Counted from the stretch's first letter, positions 11,741-25,690 are shown. The stretch is 64,000 nucleotides of DNA from Numida meleagris (GCF_002078875.1 NC_034411.1:985410-1049409); one strand, 5' to 3'. Notes: a model not told the origin generated them from the sequence alone. Translations and numbers: made by a program.

Positions 11741-14700
11741 ACACTTCACTTTTTTTATTTCATTGTGCATATAATTTTTTTTCCTTACTGAGGCAATTTG
11801 TAGGAAACTTATTTATGTAAACATTAACCACCAAACAGGTATGAACTCCGTCCTTATACATCTGCTTCAAAGTAATACTAATAACATTGAATGACGTTCT
11901 GCCTTGAAGCCAATGGCAGGTATGGCTGATGAGGGAGGAATGTGTAAAGTAGACAGCAGGAAAAACAAAATGGAGTTCAAGTGCAAAACACTCCATCTCC
12001 TCATTGGTATAAGAGAACTTATATATCTGGTCTTGGAGTTAGGTAATCTGACTTTTCTCTCAAGAGATGATTTTGTAGATGGGCATTAGCTATTTCTAGA
12101 TTACGTAGATTAGATTCCTTTTAAAACCAGCTGCTATGCTGGAAAATTTGAAGTTAAACAATGTGCCTAGTTTAAAAGAGTATCCCATTGCAGCTAGTTT
12201 GTGACACGTGTAAATCAGTGTGGATTATTGAAATGAAAAATTACGCTTCTCTAATCTACTGCAATGTTCAAGTATTTTGAAGAATTGTAGTTAAAAGTGA
12301 TAAAGTTGACCAGTTGGCCTGGTTTTCCATGGTGTCATGAAATGGACTGCCTTAGAACTTGTACAATTAGTATTGTTGTGTTTTAAAATTGTGTGAGCTA
12401 TATACAAAATTTGGAGATGATATGCTGCTATATAGAGTAATCAAGATTTTAGAAGTCCAGAGAGAAATTTTAGAAGCATGTGCTAAGGTGAAGTAGATTA
12501 ACAGGATATTGAGAGGTGATTCTTGGAAACAAATATTATAAAGCTATAAAGCATTTTTTTTTCTTTTAAATTCATTTCCAGATTCTGTAGTTAGCTTTAG
12601 CTTCTTATGGAGATGTCTGTGTCACTGTGGTCAGGTCGATGAAAAATGCTCCCTGATAGGTTTGCCATTGAATCTCATCCAGCTACCATTTAAATCGGTG
12701 TCAAAACTGCTGCTTATTTCAGTGGGCAATCATCAGGCTCTTAAGGGGATCCTTATTCCTTTCCAATATTTCCTTATTCCAATTCCTATGTGGAATTTTC
12801 TGATCAATTTTGATCATCCCTGAATATACACTAAGAAGAAAGTGCTCATGTTAGAATTGCTAGAAATACCGAAAGGCCTTTGATTTAGGACTAACCAAAG
12901 AAACAAAGGAATTAGTTTCAGCAGATGAGGAAAGGAAAAGAGCACTTAGTGGCTTGAAATAGTTGAAGGATAGAGAGTAATAAATTTGGGACATTCCTGT
13001 TCTATCCTTTTTAGCATATCACCCTAGTAGTAATAGAAGCTGGTAAAGAGCAGAGTTAAAATAAAACGAAATCTTAAAATAAAATGAAAGTACAAAGTGT
13101 TTCTGACTCTCACCTTGCAGAGAGTCTACATAAATGTAGACTTAAGGCTTTTGAAGAGTACGTACCCATTTCCTAAGCAAAATCAAACAAATAAGGTCAG
13201 TCACTTGTCATAGTTAATGTCTTGATTACTTTTTAAGAGGTATAATTTTTTTTCCCTGAAAAATTCTGAAAATTCTGTAACTCTATAAAGTAAGAAATGG
13301 TCTGATCTAAAGGTGCATTAACATTGCTGAAAAAAACCATTGATTTGTGTAAGGTTTGAGCCAATTCCCAAGTTTCTTAAGTGTGCTGGCATATTCTCAT
13401 ATTGCCCTGTATTACAGTGACAGAGAAAATTCAGGAAGCTTACTTCTGATATCATTTGCAGTTTCCAACAAGTTTTACATATTTTTTTTCCCCATTCTTA
13501 ATTCTTCTAATGTTCAGAGGTCTTGCTTCTCACCTCTTTCCCTTGTGAAAAACAGAAATAATTCATTTGAAATTAGTGGAGTACATCAGTGTGCAAGTCT
13601 TGAGCTTTATGGCTTCCAAGGGTAGAGTCCCTTTGCTTCTGCTTGTTATTTGCTGCTAGCTTTATTAGCATAAATTTGTCTACACTGAATTAATGTCTTG
13701 TCTTCTGCTCTGCCAGGCTTTTAGTCTGCCTGAGTGTACTTCACTCATTCTGAGTTTTATCCTGTTTCTTTTCATTGACTAACCTACAGGTTTTTCTATC
13801 TCTAATGTGTCATGTCGTCGTACTGATTATTCCCACACTTCCTGACCTTGTAGATTAGCTTCTTATGTGTTAATCTATCAGAAGCTTTTCTAAAGAGTGT
13901 GGAATATATTCTTGTACCTTCCGCTGTGATCAATAATTCCTAATTCTTCTTAAAAAAAGGCTGAGGGCATTTTTAGGTGTGCCATCCCTTTGGTGAGCTG
14001 TGCCAGTGGTTTCCCTTTCAGCAATACAAACTCTTAATAGCACTGTTTCCTGAAATAATAATGTTTCAAGATTATGGCACAGATGTGAAGTCAGGGCTTT
14101 CCATTGTCCTAGATAGCGGTTATCACCAACCTCTCTTCAGTCCAGCTCATATTTCCAAATAGGTTGTAAATATATCTGCTAATGATTCCTCTATCTCTTC
14201 TGACATATCCTTCTGAGCTCTGAATTAATTCTGTCTCTTCTTGGAGTTATGTCAACCTTCAGAGTTTCTAATTTCTTGATGAGCTGTTCTGGCGTGTTAC
14301 TGATTTTCTTTGGTGTTTATTCTTCCTCCCCTAGGAAATTTATGTCTGATGCTGTAATCAGTCCTGGCCTTGTTTTATGGACAGTAAAATTGAGAGTTTG
14401 TTTTAAGCAGTCTCTCCTTTCTGTTAGTAAACTGCCATTTGCCATTTCATAGACGTGCTTCTGTTTCTCTTAGTGACCTTACGCTCTTTACTTGCTTGAA
14501 AAGTAAAAAAAACCCTTTATTTGCCATTTCCTCACTTTACGTGAACTTTTCCTTTCATTTTTCCCCTTTGTTTCCTTATCGGAATGTCTTTTAATGTCAC
14601 ACTAGAATCTTTCCAGTTGTTTTCTCTGTCTATATTTTTCTTCCTTAAATATGCTTTTTTCTCAAATTAATTTTCTTGCCATTTCCTCTTCACCTGCAGT

Positions 14701-16261
14701 ATATATATATATATATTTAACGCACAACGTTCTCATGCTAGACAGCGCACATAACCTTCAGGCACGTAATAATTGACTTTCAGTACTTTCCATTTTCTCG
14801 GTCCTTTTTCCCCCAGTGCTGTTTTCCATTCAGTCTCACCCACTGTTTCGGTAATTCTCTTTGCTGAATTCAGAATTGTGATTTTTTTTGTGTGTGGACG
14901 TATTTTTTGTCGCATTGTCATCTTAATTAAAACCGTAACTAGATTGTAACTACTGCTGAATTGATTCCAATTATGTCCACTTCTGTTCGCATTCTAGGTG
15001 AAGCAATAATTCCCGCTCTCATTCTTTTATATGCTGTTTGAAGAGACAATCCAGCCTGTAAAACGTGCTTAAAAGCAGTTATAAAAGCTGTTTGATGAGC
15101 CAGATTGTAACCTGTGGTGCAGTATTTCTCCGAGGGCAGGGCACGACACAAAAGCACAGATGCAGGTACGGGTGTTTGGGTTCTGGCCCTTGTCCTTTCC
15201 CCCTTGTACCCTAGTGATGCCTGCAGCCAGGTGCCCTGGGATGGACATCTCTGGTGATGCAGAGGTTCTTCAGAGGGTACATCTCCTGCCAGAAGCAGCG
15301 GCGGAGGCAAATGGATGCCCATATATCCCTTTGACAGTGCGGGACATCCTTACAGTACCAATAACTGCTTTTAGCTGTCCTAGCTATGAAACAGTGCTTT
15401 GTAGAGTAGTTCATAGAAATCTGAAGTTGTATTTTCACAATAGGTCTCCAGCCTTGCTGACAGAAAAAGTAATTTATTTTGCGGTCTCTTCACATATAAT
15501 ATAACACAATCACATATAGCAGATTCTGTCCTGAACTTGCTATACAGTGTTAATGACTGGCACTTAAATACTTTACAAATTGAATTGCACTTGTATGAGA
15601 AACTGGATTGATAAAATAAATTATGTATCTTATAGGTTTAGGTTTTGGTTCTGCAATTGTAGCTCTTACAAATTACCTAAACCCCTTTTTATATCGCATT
15701 TCACATGGCTATATTTTACAACTGCTCTAATAAAAAATTCTATACAAAAATAGTTTGATATTAATAGTAATCATTAACAACTTGATAGATTCTTGTTAGG
15801 TATATTTGCAATACATTTAATCTTATTAAACTCAGCTCCAAGTTGTTTCTTCCAGATATTATAGGTCTTTATGAAGCTAGCAGTATAAAGAAGAGATTTC
15901 AACCATTTTTGGCCAAGAATTAGGTTTAGCTTAATGGATCAATTCTTTTCTTATTAAACTGAGTCTGACCAGTGCCAAGTAATACATTCAGCATTGATCT
16001 TTGTCTCACCCTGCTGTAGCGTGCGTTCTCTTTATGTACATGAAAAATAAGGTGCCAAGAATGAAAACAATGCCTGTATAATACAAATATAGAATTTTTC
16101 AGACTTCCATTCTGCTTATCCTTTCAGTTTGTTATTAATGTCTTGTTCAATGATTTCTGAAATGTATTTTTTAAAAGAACTTTTCTTTCCAGAAAGCATA
16201 TTTCTCCTTTTCTGTAATTAACAAAAACCAAATTGAATAATAATAAAAGAAATACGGTAGG
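11741..16261. other. non-coding unique sequence, 4.5 kb
   Basis: No gene supported. At 14700-14716 there is a short perfect (TA)n run. Around 12655-12735 the sequence has a faint echo of the CATTGA-TTCAATGGGAG type of old repeat (CCATTTAAATCGGTG, then TTATTTCAGTGGGC). Frames of 114-127 codons overlap on opposite strands at 14939-15504 with no domain that I recognise. Confidence 0.45.
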
Positions 16262-16287
16262 CTATGGGAACATGAAAGTTCCCATAG
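16262..16287. repeat. perfect 10-base inverted repeat, 6-base loop
   Basis: CTATGGGAAC (16262-16271) and GTTCCCATAG (16278-16287) are exact reverse complements around the loop ATGAAA. The pairing does not extend outward. It could form a small hairpin in DNA or RNA, but it is too short for a microRNA precursor, and a chance origin in 64 kb is possible. Confidence 0.9.
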
Positions 16288-19167
16288 GGATATCTTGTTC
16301 ATTTTTAGAAGGTTTTTATGTATCTAGTCAATTTTATATGTATGAATGTTTTATACGTGGTTTACACAGCAAAGTTTAAATTCTCAGCGACGGGACCCTC
16401 CTTAACCCAAAGCAGCTATGTCCTCGGCTGTCTTTATAAAAATCATTTGATGTAATCTGAAGACTGCAAATGGCACGAAACTAGAAATATATTACATGAT
16501 AGTCCAGAGAATGGCAGAAGTTGAGATGATCTCGGTGCTTCTGCTGAAACCCATTTTTGTGCACTTTAAAGTGAAGGGATAATATATTTCTGAAACCTGA
16601 AATTTCAGATAAAGTGCGGGTGGGAATTTCGTGAGAACTTTGCCTTTTTGTTTAATTGGTAAAAAAAACTGTGCTTATTACACTAAGATCCCATTCAGCG
16701 TCGGTTTATATTTATCAACACTCCTCAGGTTTTGTTTGCACTGTATGCCTTTTGTAGTATGCTCATTGTGTGCAGTGGCCAGATTGGAAGCGAAGGTGTG
16801 AGTGTATTTGACAGCATACTGAAGTTAATTGTCGTATTATATCCAGAATTGCTCTGACAGAGTTGTGATTGCAAATAATAGTGAAATAAAATGATAGAAA
16901 TGTGCGCACGAGAATGCCAAATCAGCATTTGCAGATTTCGTCTTGTACTCATTCTAAATGATTTATACATTACGTATCTTGAAAAGTGAAATATTCCTAA
17001 AATAGACTGTGTATACCAAAGTGGTTATCGGACACATCCGTACAAACTGCTGATCATAAAATGAAATGCTTTATTTGAGAATAGAGATGTTAGGCCTTCT
17101 TGGCGTTTGTATTTAAAATCGCGATATTTGTTCTTTGAAGGAATGATTCGCAATGCGTTGTTGTGAAGCTGAACTACCTTGTGTGCTTGGTTGCCATTTG
17201 TATCCAGTGTATGTTATCAGATATGGAATCTAAGGGCTTCTCCTACAAAATTACCGACTTTCGCCTTTTGAATTAAATATGTGCCACTTTGTGAACTTGA
17301 CACTCCAAGGCAAAATAATTGCAATGCTTACAGGGATCAGACGTTCCATCCTGTAGAGGGCAATGGTACACACAGACATAACAGAGAGAGTTAGACCAAA
17401 CCCTACAAGTAACTGAAACCTGTGAATCCTTCCGAAGTCTTTAACGTGAATGTAGTTGACATTATGAACTTCTGTGCTTGCTCTCATACACTGCCCTCTG
17501 TGTTCTTTTAAAAGATTTTTATTTATTTTAATATATGAGTATTTCTGGAGTTAATGAATTGCAGAAAATGTTTAAGCAGTAGTGAACTATGACTGGAATT
17601 TTGTAAGGAGATTAAAGAGTGCCAGTGCCAAAAAAAACCCTGTGAAATTCAATGGATTTGTTTAAACATTCCAGTGTTTAAATATGGGAGAGTATCAGGC
17701 ACGCCAGTCGAGAGGACTTGTTTGAAATTGATGGGCGCTTCATGACTCTGAACATCCACAGAACCCTTCGACTGTGTATTTATTGAAGTCAGACATATCA
17801 CCCGTTGAAACAGGGGTTAGGGATGAATTCAGAGTTTTATTGTCATGTCCAAGCTGCGTGTAGTTCTACGTCCATAAAATCTCATTTGTGCCTTTTTGTC
17901 GCTAGCCATTCTAACCTGTACATCTCTGTTTTTAGGCATGGATATGGTACGGAGACAGCATTATTATCTGATAGCTGATCTGTAGATCAGATCTGATCTG
18001 GTAGCTGATCTCTAGATCCATACTGGTAAAGTATTCATAACGGTTTTGTTGATTTGCTTGAGAAGGCCTGGTGGGATGGACAGGGAGGTCCTTCAGTGGG
18101 ACAGCTTCTTTTTCTCTGAGTGATGAATATTTCCTCCTAGGTGGGTAAAGTAAGACGGCCCGACAGTTTGGCTAATAACTAGATGCCTGCCACTCAAACT
18201 TGTGTATTCTTATTCAGCTCGAGTCTGTCTGGTTGCTCAAGCTTCGCAGATACAGGGATGTGAGTGAGAGCGAGGTAGCCATGGTTTATCCCAGCGATAG
18301 TGCAGTCTGTTCTTGCAAGCCACTCTCTTTCATACATCAAAATGACAGCTTTGCCTTCATTGCAGGTAAACATCTGCTTGCATTTTGCCAGCGGACTTCA
18401 CATTTTCAGCTGTTTTGAATCAGTTGCTGTTGACATAGGCGGGCTACCCAAAGATAGCTCTTCCAAGTTCTGGTGGACATTTGTTTTCTTTAGATTTGCT
18501 TTTGATTCTTTTCAGATTGTGCAGAAGTAGCAGTTTCAGACTGCGTGTCCTAGGATTTCCCATTGACTTTGCATTTTTCATTTATTTCAGCTCATCGTTT
18601 CAATTTTCTTCACTCTTGTTTAAAACAAGTCTCTCTTCATTGCTGCTACCAGCAGTATGCTTCCTAGAGGCAAAGGCCTGCTCTCTGCCTGATAAAGACC
18701 TTGTCACAAGGGTTCCTGTTAGTGTGCTCTGAAGACTGTCTGTATGTCTGTCATTTTGTTGTCTTGTTGCATATTTCTAGAAAAGCTGTAAAATTATATA
18801 TACAGAAGTAGGACAAAGAGGATGATTTCACCATGTTCACTGAATGCAATGTAAGGAAGTACATGGTGTTAGTAAACGAAGACATCTTTTCTCTTTTGGG
18901 ATATGTATATGCTCATAAATCCTATTTAGCAACATAGCCTTCAACTGGTTTGTAGAAAATTAGCATATGTTTTTGGCTGTCAGAAAGAGACTGGGAATTT
19001 TATGATCTTGCATTGTACATGTAATTTTCTTACTCTAGCCAGTGAGAGCTTGCAATACTTTTTGCAGTGTTCCCCCTCAACTGCCTGATCTACCTGAAAC
19101 AACAAGTCTGCCAATAGAAAAATAAAAAAAAGAAGAAAAAATTTGAAAGCACAAAGCTTGGAAATCC
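16288..19167. other. non-coding unique sequence up to duplicated block
   Basis: No gene supported. At 17967-18019 there is a short imperfect duplication of TAGCTGATCT-TAGATC with several overlapping GATC palindromes. A 78-codon minus-strand frame (17251-17487) is hydrophobic in its middle but lacks any known family signature. The block repeated after the assembly gap begins at 19168. Nothing at this boundary, such as a repeat or target-site duplication, explains a duplication endpoint. Confidence 0.45.
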
Positions 19168-20249
19168 TCAGATTAATAAAAGACAAGAGGGAAAAGGAGT
19201 TGGTTAATTAATAAATAATAATTAGCTTAGGAGACCCCAGCATTGGGCCTGTAGCATCCTAACCTGACTGCCTCATGATGCATCCAGGATAGAAACTCCA
19301 AAGTTCTCCCGTAAGTCAGAAGCAAACCGCAGCAACTGTGTTTTGCCATGTCCACTGTTAGCTCTGGGGTACACACAGGTAGTCTGGAAGTAGGAAGACA
19401 ATAAACTATTGTTTTGAATAATTAAATCTTGAGGGTGTCTCTATTTCTGTGCTCTTTAACCTCATCTGTCTGCATTGCAGTGCCTTCCTAATGTTTTATG
19501 TACATATGCGACTGTAGAACAGCATTATTTTGTTCTGCAATATGGAAGTTGAAGGCATTTCAGCAGGAATTTGATGCAAAAATCTGGGACTGCGTCAGAT
19601 TTAAATGGCTTCGCTTCTAAAACAGTTACTGTCTGCCTTCAAACAAATATATGATGTGATGTTATGATACAAAATCTGCAAAGCTGTTGAAAGAGGATAC
19701 ATTTCAAGCCTGTACTGATAGTGCCTTAAGAACAGGTAAAAATCTAACCAAGATTTCACAAATTCCGAGGCATTGTTAAAAATCTTCCATTTGCTGCAAT
19801 GCAGAACTTTAGTATTTTTCTGCTTTGCCTTATCTAAGGCTTACTTTTTAAAATACAATCTAGTCTATCAAGCTCATAGTACATATGGCTTAAAACCGAA
19901 AACTGTACTTAGATACAGAATTTTATGCAAATGAATGAACTGCAGGAAACCAATAACGTTTTTGTGTGTAAACACAACATGTGTTGCCTAGACCTTTAAC
20001 TGAATAAATGGCAGATCAATAATAACCTTTTATCACTAACTACTTCATTTCTTAACCAAACATTTAACTTGCTGTGATAACAGCATATTCCTTATTTTTT
20101 TTTCCTGTTTGTGTATAGGTCTGATAGGACAAAATACATGATTCCATTGACAAATGTCTAATCCATGTGGCAGTAGTGCTGTTGGCTACAGAGAGTTTTC
20201 AGCCTTAACCATGACAGGAGTCTTTTTGTTTTTTCACTCTGCTCTTATT

Positions 20250-20410
20250 GGGAGGTGGTTGAGTCACCGTCCCTGGAGGTGTTCAAGAAACGTTTAGATG
20301 TTGTGTTGAGAGACGTGGTTTAGTGGGGCAATATTGGTTGTAGGTGGATGGTTGGACTGGATGATCTTGTAGGTCTTTTCCAACCTAACTAATTCTATGA
20401 TTCTATGATT
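20250..20410 (+). mobile_element. CR1 LINE 3' end, sense, in copy 1
   Basis: A 5'-truncated CR1 fragment of about 160 bases. It begins in the last codons of ORF2, continues through the short 3' untranslated region (GGTTGGACTGGATGATCTTG, AGGTCTTTTCCAACCTAA) and ends in the avian tail repeat ATTCTATGATTCTATGATT. Heavy 5' truncation and absence of a poly(A) tail are normal for this family. The same fragment appears at 29177-29337. Confidence 0.93.
20252..20323 (+). pseudogene. CR1 ORF2 C-terminal remnant, copy 1
   Basis: Translation of this frame gives 23 residues and a TAG stop at 20321-20323. The readable core is ESPSLEVFKKRLDV, the familiar extreme C-terminus of the CR1 ORF2 protein (the endonuclease/reverse transcriptase of this LINE). 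No start codon and none of the catalytic domains are present, so it is a dead fragment left by 5' truncation. Confidence 0.85.
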
Positions 20411-23400
20411 GCTACCAGCAGTGTCTATCCCAAGCACTTAGACTCTTCTTTCTTGCTTGTTTTTATAGATGTCAGTACCCACATATGCATACATTAGTAC
20501 ATACTCACCAGCTCTATTGGCGTGCTGACCCGTGGTCACATTCTAGTTACTGTAACACAATCACATCTCCTAACTTGCTTATGGATACGCAACCAACTTC
20601 AAACGAGGCGGTTTGCATCCTCAGAAGAAGCAGTGGTGCAAATATCTGGGGAATATCTCAATGTCTTCTGTAATGAGATGGGGAGAAAGCCCAGTGGGTT
20701 TGAAAACATTGCTTTTGAGGCTTCATCAGCAAATTAATCTGCTCATAATGGGGAGGTATACTGTACCTGGCCCTTCAAGAAAAAAAATTAATTGGTTGCG
20801 AAATTCTTCTAATCCGTCTATCCTATTCACTGCAATTCAAGGGAGCTCCATCTGACAGAGGAATTTAGGCCAGCCAGAGTTTAAAATCACTGCAGATTCT
20901 AAGGCTGGATTTTTAAATATAAATGTTAAAATGAAATTTCCACATGAAACACTTTAAAAGAAAATTCACGGTAATAATTTTTTCTGCTTATTGACTTTGA
21001 GAAAGACAGCCATTTTTAAGAGACATGAATTTTGAAAGAGAAGTGTAAATAAATAGTTATTCCCAAATTAATGTTTTGTTAGTGGTGGTTTGCGGTTTTT
21101 GATTTTCTTGTAGCGCTGTCGTCGTGTAAATTCAGAAAAATGCCCGTTTTGCCCTAAAAGGTACAGACCAAGAAAATAAAAATATGGTTATTCAAACTGT
21201 TCTACTTCCAGGCATCAGACTCCTGGGTAGGCTCAGGAGTTTATCTGTGAGCCCTGCCGGCAGCTTGCTCCACATCCCCGCTGTGCAGTAGATTTTACTC
21301 AGAATTACTCAATAATGGGAACAATGCAAGTAATGAACATTGCAGCTTGTTGTGCAGCTCTTCTTTTTATCTGGGTTTCTCTCACTCTGTCAACTGGCTC
21401 GGAGACTATCCCTTGACCTGTCTAAAATACAATTAATTTTTAAAATATCACAGGGCTAGTTGAGCGAATCCTGAGCTCAGATTGGTAGAAAATTAATTAT
21501 TAGTCACAAGGGGACAGCTTCTCTTCCTGCTCTGCTACGTAAGTACGTAAGGAAAGAGGAACAAAGGAAAGATCACTGTTACCTTGAGTTGATGGTTTAA
21601 CTGATTGTGATCAATTCTGAGGTGCTTACTGCTTATGTGAGTGCTCTTTAGGGTGACTTCATTATCTGAACATATGTACTAGATTACTGCAAAAGGTTAT
21701 GCCTGAAATCAGTGTCAGGATCAAGTGTACACATATGAGAAGCTCAATTATTTAAGAAATAGATGTGAATAATTCCTGGAGCTGAAGGAAAACATAAGAT
21801 ACTGCAGAAATAGTAACTGCAGAGTGGTAGATGTGTGTCAAGGTAACTGTAGGAATGAAGCTTGAGTGTTGTGTGTTGTGATCAGCGTGCTATCTGTAAA
21901 TGTACAAACTATCCACACTTGTGCAGCCTAACCCACTTTCTCCATATACATTAAGATATTTTTAACAAGTCTTGTTAGCAATTCAGCAGGCCAGACCCAG
22001 CTGCCCCACACTGCCAGTCCAAAGGCCCCCAGCCTGTGCTGGAGCAGCCAGCACTGGGAATTAAGAGAGAGCTCACGTCTTTGGTCTGTTCGACTCCTTG
22101 CTTCTCTCCTGAGAGAGCCATTAAAAGTGTTGTCAGGTGTGGTGATGATGATAAATAATAATGGCAAACATACATTAGGAATTGGACCTAGAACTACCAA
22201 ATTCAGTTTGTATAGACTAACAAATGGCCATTAGACTTTAATGACCTATGTTTGATCCCGCAAAACCACTTCCATTTTCAAATGCCAAGGATAATAAATA
22301 AGACTGCAGAAGGCTTCTGAAAGTCAATAAGATTGGGCTTCATTATGTCAATAAGGAGGGAAATGTTTAGCCTTCACAAAAAGTACCACGCTGTCTGTGT
22401 TAGACTCCTAGTTCAAGTGTGCTTTCTAATACCTGCTACATGAGAAGATACCTAGTCTCTCAGGTACCTGGGCTTAATAAATCCAGAATGTCTGGTGCTG
22501 GTGCAGGTGGTGAATAACTGGAGTGTGCCTCCTTTGTGAGGGAACACCAAGGCACTTAGGGCCAGCTTTACCAAGCTGCTGCACTTGAGCTCTTCTCAGC
22601 ACACAGCAAAGCAGTTCGTGTGCAGATGGGGTTTTACCTGCAAGCGTGGATGTTGTATCCTACCCATTTCAGAGACAAAAGAGTGAATTTGGCCCAGAAA
22701 CAAACACACACGATTTCTGCTTAATATCCATGGTCAGACGAGTTTTGCGAGCAATTTCACATTGTGCATGAAAAATACAGTTTGTAAAACCAACATGTAT
22801 ACCTAAGTGCATAGGGTTGCAAAGAGATCGTGCACGTTTGCTGAAACTTACTGTGCTGAATAAAGAGGGTGATCATACGCCTTGTTCCTTGGTCTGGCAT
22901 TTAAATATAAGAAAATGTACAACATAGTACAGTTAGAGAAAACAGAATGTATTCTTCTTTACAAGCGCATAGCACATGGTGTCCTGTTCTAACTATGCTG
23001 GACACATACAACCCATCCATGGGAGTATGAACACCTGAAGGCATTCCGCATGTAGATGCCAGAAAACCTAACACTGAGGGACTTAACAGCAGAATATTGA
23101 GCACAATCCTTGGACAGAGTGTCACAGTCCATGTAGATGACGTTGCCCGTGTTTTTCTTACTTCCCCATCGTTTCATATCACATTGCTGGCCTTTGGGAA
23201 CATACATAAATGTTTACATGTATGTATATGCAACATGTCATGCTTGAAGGATTTGTGCTCAGGAAGGCACTTGAGAGACTTTAGGTGCTGAAGGAAAGCA
23301 TGCACACTTTATTTTGAACACAGCAGCAAAATGGGTATCATTTCTTATTGATTGGACCAGGTGCACCACACTTAGAATGGCACAAGCCTTTTTCACAAAG

Positions 23401-25108
23401 ACAGCACTGGAGAGCTGTAACCCTTCTGTGGGGTCATCTGCATTCCTGATAGTCAGTGGCCCTGAAGAATGTAAATTATTATAAGGTGCATGCATATATA
23501 AATTTTCAACTAAGTTAATGCATATTTTCTCTGTGCAGACAGACATGGTCATAAAGCTAAAAACAAAGTAAAGCTAGTTTAAGCAAAATAGATGAGCTTT
23601 CTTGGATACCAAATTATGTCAGTTAAAAATCATACTCCTGGGTAAATAAATGTGCCTTTTTATTTAGAAGAACTTCTGAAAACTGAAAAAATTGAGCTGC
23701 TGAAGAACCCAGTTCCCTAACTGGCCCTTCTTTTGCCTGTAACACAGAAGTTGTGTTGGCTTTCCATATTAATCACAGTGAATATTTCTCTAGATCCCTT
23801 TTTAGCTTTTTATATTAGCAGTTGTTACAGAGGAGATTTTTAGTAAGCAAACCGTACGTGTTCAATAAAGCTCATTTTAGTCTTTTCCCTATTTACCCTA
23901 TTTAAAAACCAAAAGATAAATGAACAGTTTGTTAATTCAAAAAACTGCTTATAACGTGAACATTTAAACAACTATATAACTGCAAGCGTACCATTAAAAG
24001 AAGTTCAACAATTTAAAAACAATTACAAATCACTTAAAATAGTCATCCAACGTATTCTTAAAGGCAAATACAGATTGTATATTTTTTAAATGGATGGATG
24101 GAAAAACTATTCCAACCACTTGGTGTCTGAGAAGCAAATGACTGATTGCTTTTCTGGTATTAAACTAGGGGACTGCAAACATTAAAAAAATCACTAGACC
24201 TTGAATTATATCAAAATATAATTGGAATAAAATAATTCAGAAGATAATTCAGTCTTGCTACTAATGTCGTTTACACAGATAGCAAAGCTAATATTTTTTC
24301 CTTTGTTGTAGAATTAGTCAGGTTAACTCTGTGGGTGCCAGCCCGACCCTCTGCACTACGGGCGGTTTGTAATTAAAGGTCAGCTTCTGGTTGGAATTTT
24401 TTCCCCATAAAATATACTGCATTCTTGTAAGTCTCTGCTGTGACATTCAGAAGAAGAATGCCTATCCTACAACACTCAGAAGGAAACGTTCTAATGTTCT
24501 GAGGAATTTACAACTCTAAATAAACACACGTTATGAGTTTCCAAAGCACCTAAGAAACTGCAGTTGCTAAAATGCCTTTGAAAACCTAGTATTTATTAAT
24601 TGGAGTAATTCTGAATAATTCGTTTAAGGTAATGGAAATGTTTTATGGAAAGATTCTGAAGCAAATAAGGGCGACAGTTGTCCTTCCAGATAATGTATTG
24701 TTCTGGATATACACTTTACTTTTTGAGCACTGTTTCTATATTCTGCTTTCTATATCCAAGCTTTGCCATGATCAAATCTGATTTATATCTGGCCTGGTAA
24801 CAGAAAAAAACTGAAGGAAGTTTAGAAAGCAAAACTAACTACCAACCTTTTCAAATTTGACTCATCACTCAGTCTTTGTGCTGATTTGACCTGGGAAGGC
24901 TTAAGTTTCAGAGTGTGCTAAGCTATGTGCAAAGCTGCTCTTTGAAATTCACATCCCTTTGAGGAGCTCCAAGTCAGGAACATAAACTCCAATGACTAGT
25001 TGCTTTTGAAAACCGGCTAACATATCAAGAACTTTCAGTCAGCAAATTTCCAGGCCTGAAGTGTAAACAGATGAATGGAAGTTGTCGTCACCCTGGTCCT
25101 CACTTACC
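20411..25108. other. non-coding sequence between CR1 fragments, copy 1
   Basis: Unique AT-rich DNA, repeated at 29338-34034. Open frames are at most 97 codons and show no known domain; their near identity in copy 2 reflects the duplicate sequence and is not evidence of coding constraint. Differences from copy 2 include 20474, 20816, 21302, 21664, two adjacent bases at 21850-21851, and single bases near 22172, 22802, 23373 and 24360. Confidence 0.5.
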
Positions 25109-25690
25109 ATAGAGTCATAGAATCATAGAATGGCCTGGGTTGAAAAGGACCTCAAAGACACCGAGTTTCAACCCCCCTGCTGAGTGCAGGGTCACCAACC
25201 ACTAGGCCAGGCTGCCCAGAGCCACGTCCAGCCTGGCCTTGAATACCTCCAGGAATGTGGCATCCACAACCTCCTTGGACAACCTGTTCCAGTGCGTCAC
25301 CACCCTCTGAGTGAAAAACTTCCTCCTAATATCTAACCTAAACCTCTCCTGTGTGAGTTTAAAACCATTCCCCCTTGTCCTATCACTATCCATCCATGTA
25401 AACAGTTGTTCCCTCTCCTGTTTATACTCTCCCTTCAAGTACTGGAAGGCCACAATGAGGTCTCCCCGGAGCCTTCTCCAAGCTGAACAAGCCCGGTTCC
25501 TTCAACCTTTCTTCATAGGAGAGGTGCTGCAGCCCTCTGATCATCTTGGCGGCCTCCTCTGAACTCATTACAAGAGCTCTGCACCTTTCTTGTGCTGGGG
25601 GCCACAGGCTTGGATGCAGGACTGCAGATGGGGCCTCACAGGAGCTGAGTAGAGGGGCACAGTCACCTCCCTCTCCCTGCTGGCCACCCC
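25109..25690 (-). mobile_element. CR1 LINE fragment, antisense, in copy 1
   Basis: A CR1 3' fragment of about 582 bases in reverse orientation. Its 3' terminus is at the left: ATAGAGTCATAGAATCATAG is the reverse complement of the ATTCTATG tail repeats. To the right follow the 3' untranslated region, the ORF2 stop and the C-terminal part of ORF2, with similarity ending near 25690. It is 5'-truncated. Its sequence differs from the sense fragment at 20250, so the two come from different CR1 subfamilies or insertions. The duplicate is at 34035-34616. Confidence 0.94.
25202..25570 (-). pseudogene. CR1 ORF2 C-terminus, frameshifted, copy 1
   Basis: On the minus strand one frame carries KMIRGLQHLSYEERL and GLFSLEK, and a second carries [10 protein letters not shown], then [32 protein letters not shown] and [16 protein letters not shown] before the stop at the low-coordinate end. 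These are the ordered signatures of the C-terminal tail of CR1 ORF2. The frame breaks near 25475-25485. Compared with my memory of the family (GAGAAGAGAAGGCTC), the copy reads GAGAAGGCTC, a loss of about five bases. The reverse-transcriptase and endonuclease domains are absent. Confidence 0.88.

Noticed and set aside
17251..17487. Possible membrane-protein exon on the minus strand
   Set aside because: The middle is hydrophobic, but no family signature, matching neighbouring exon or convincing splice context was found; thymine-rich DNA gives such frames by chance.
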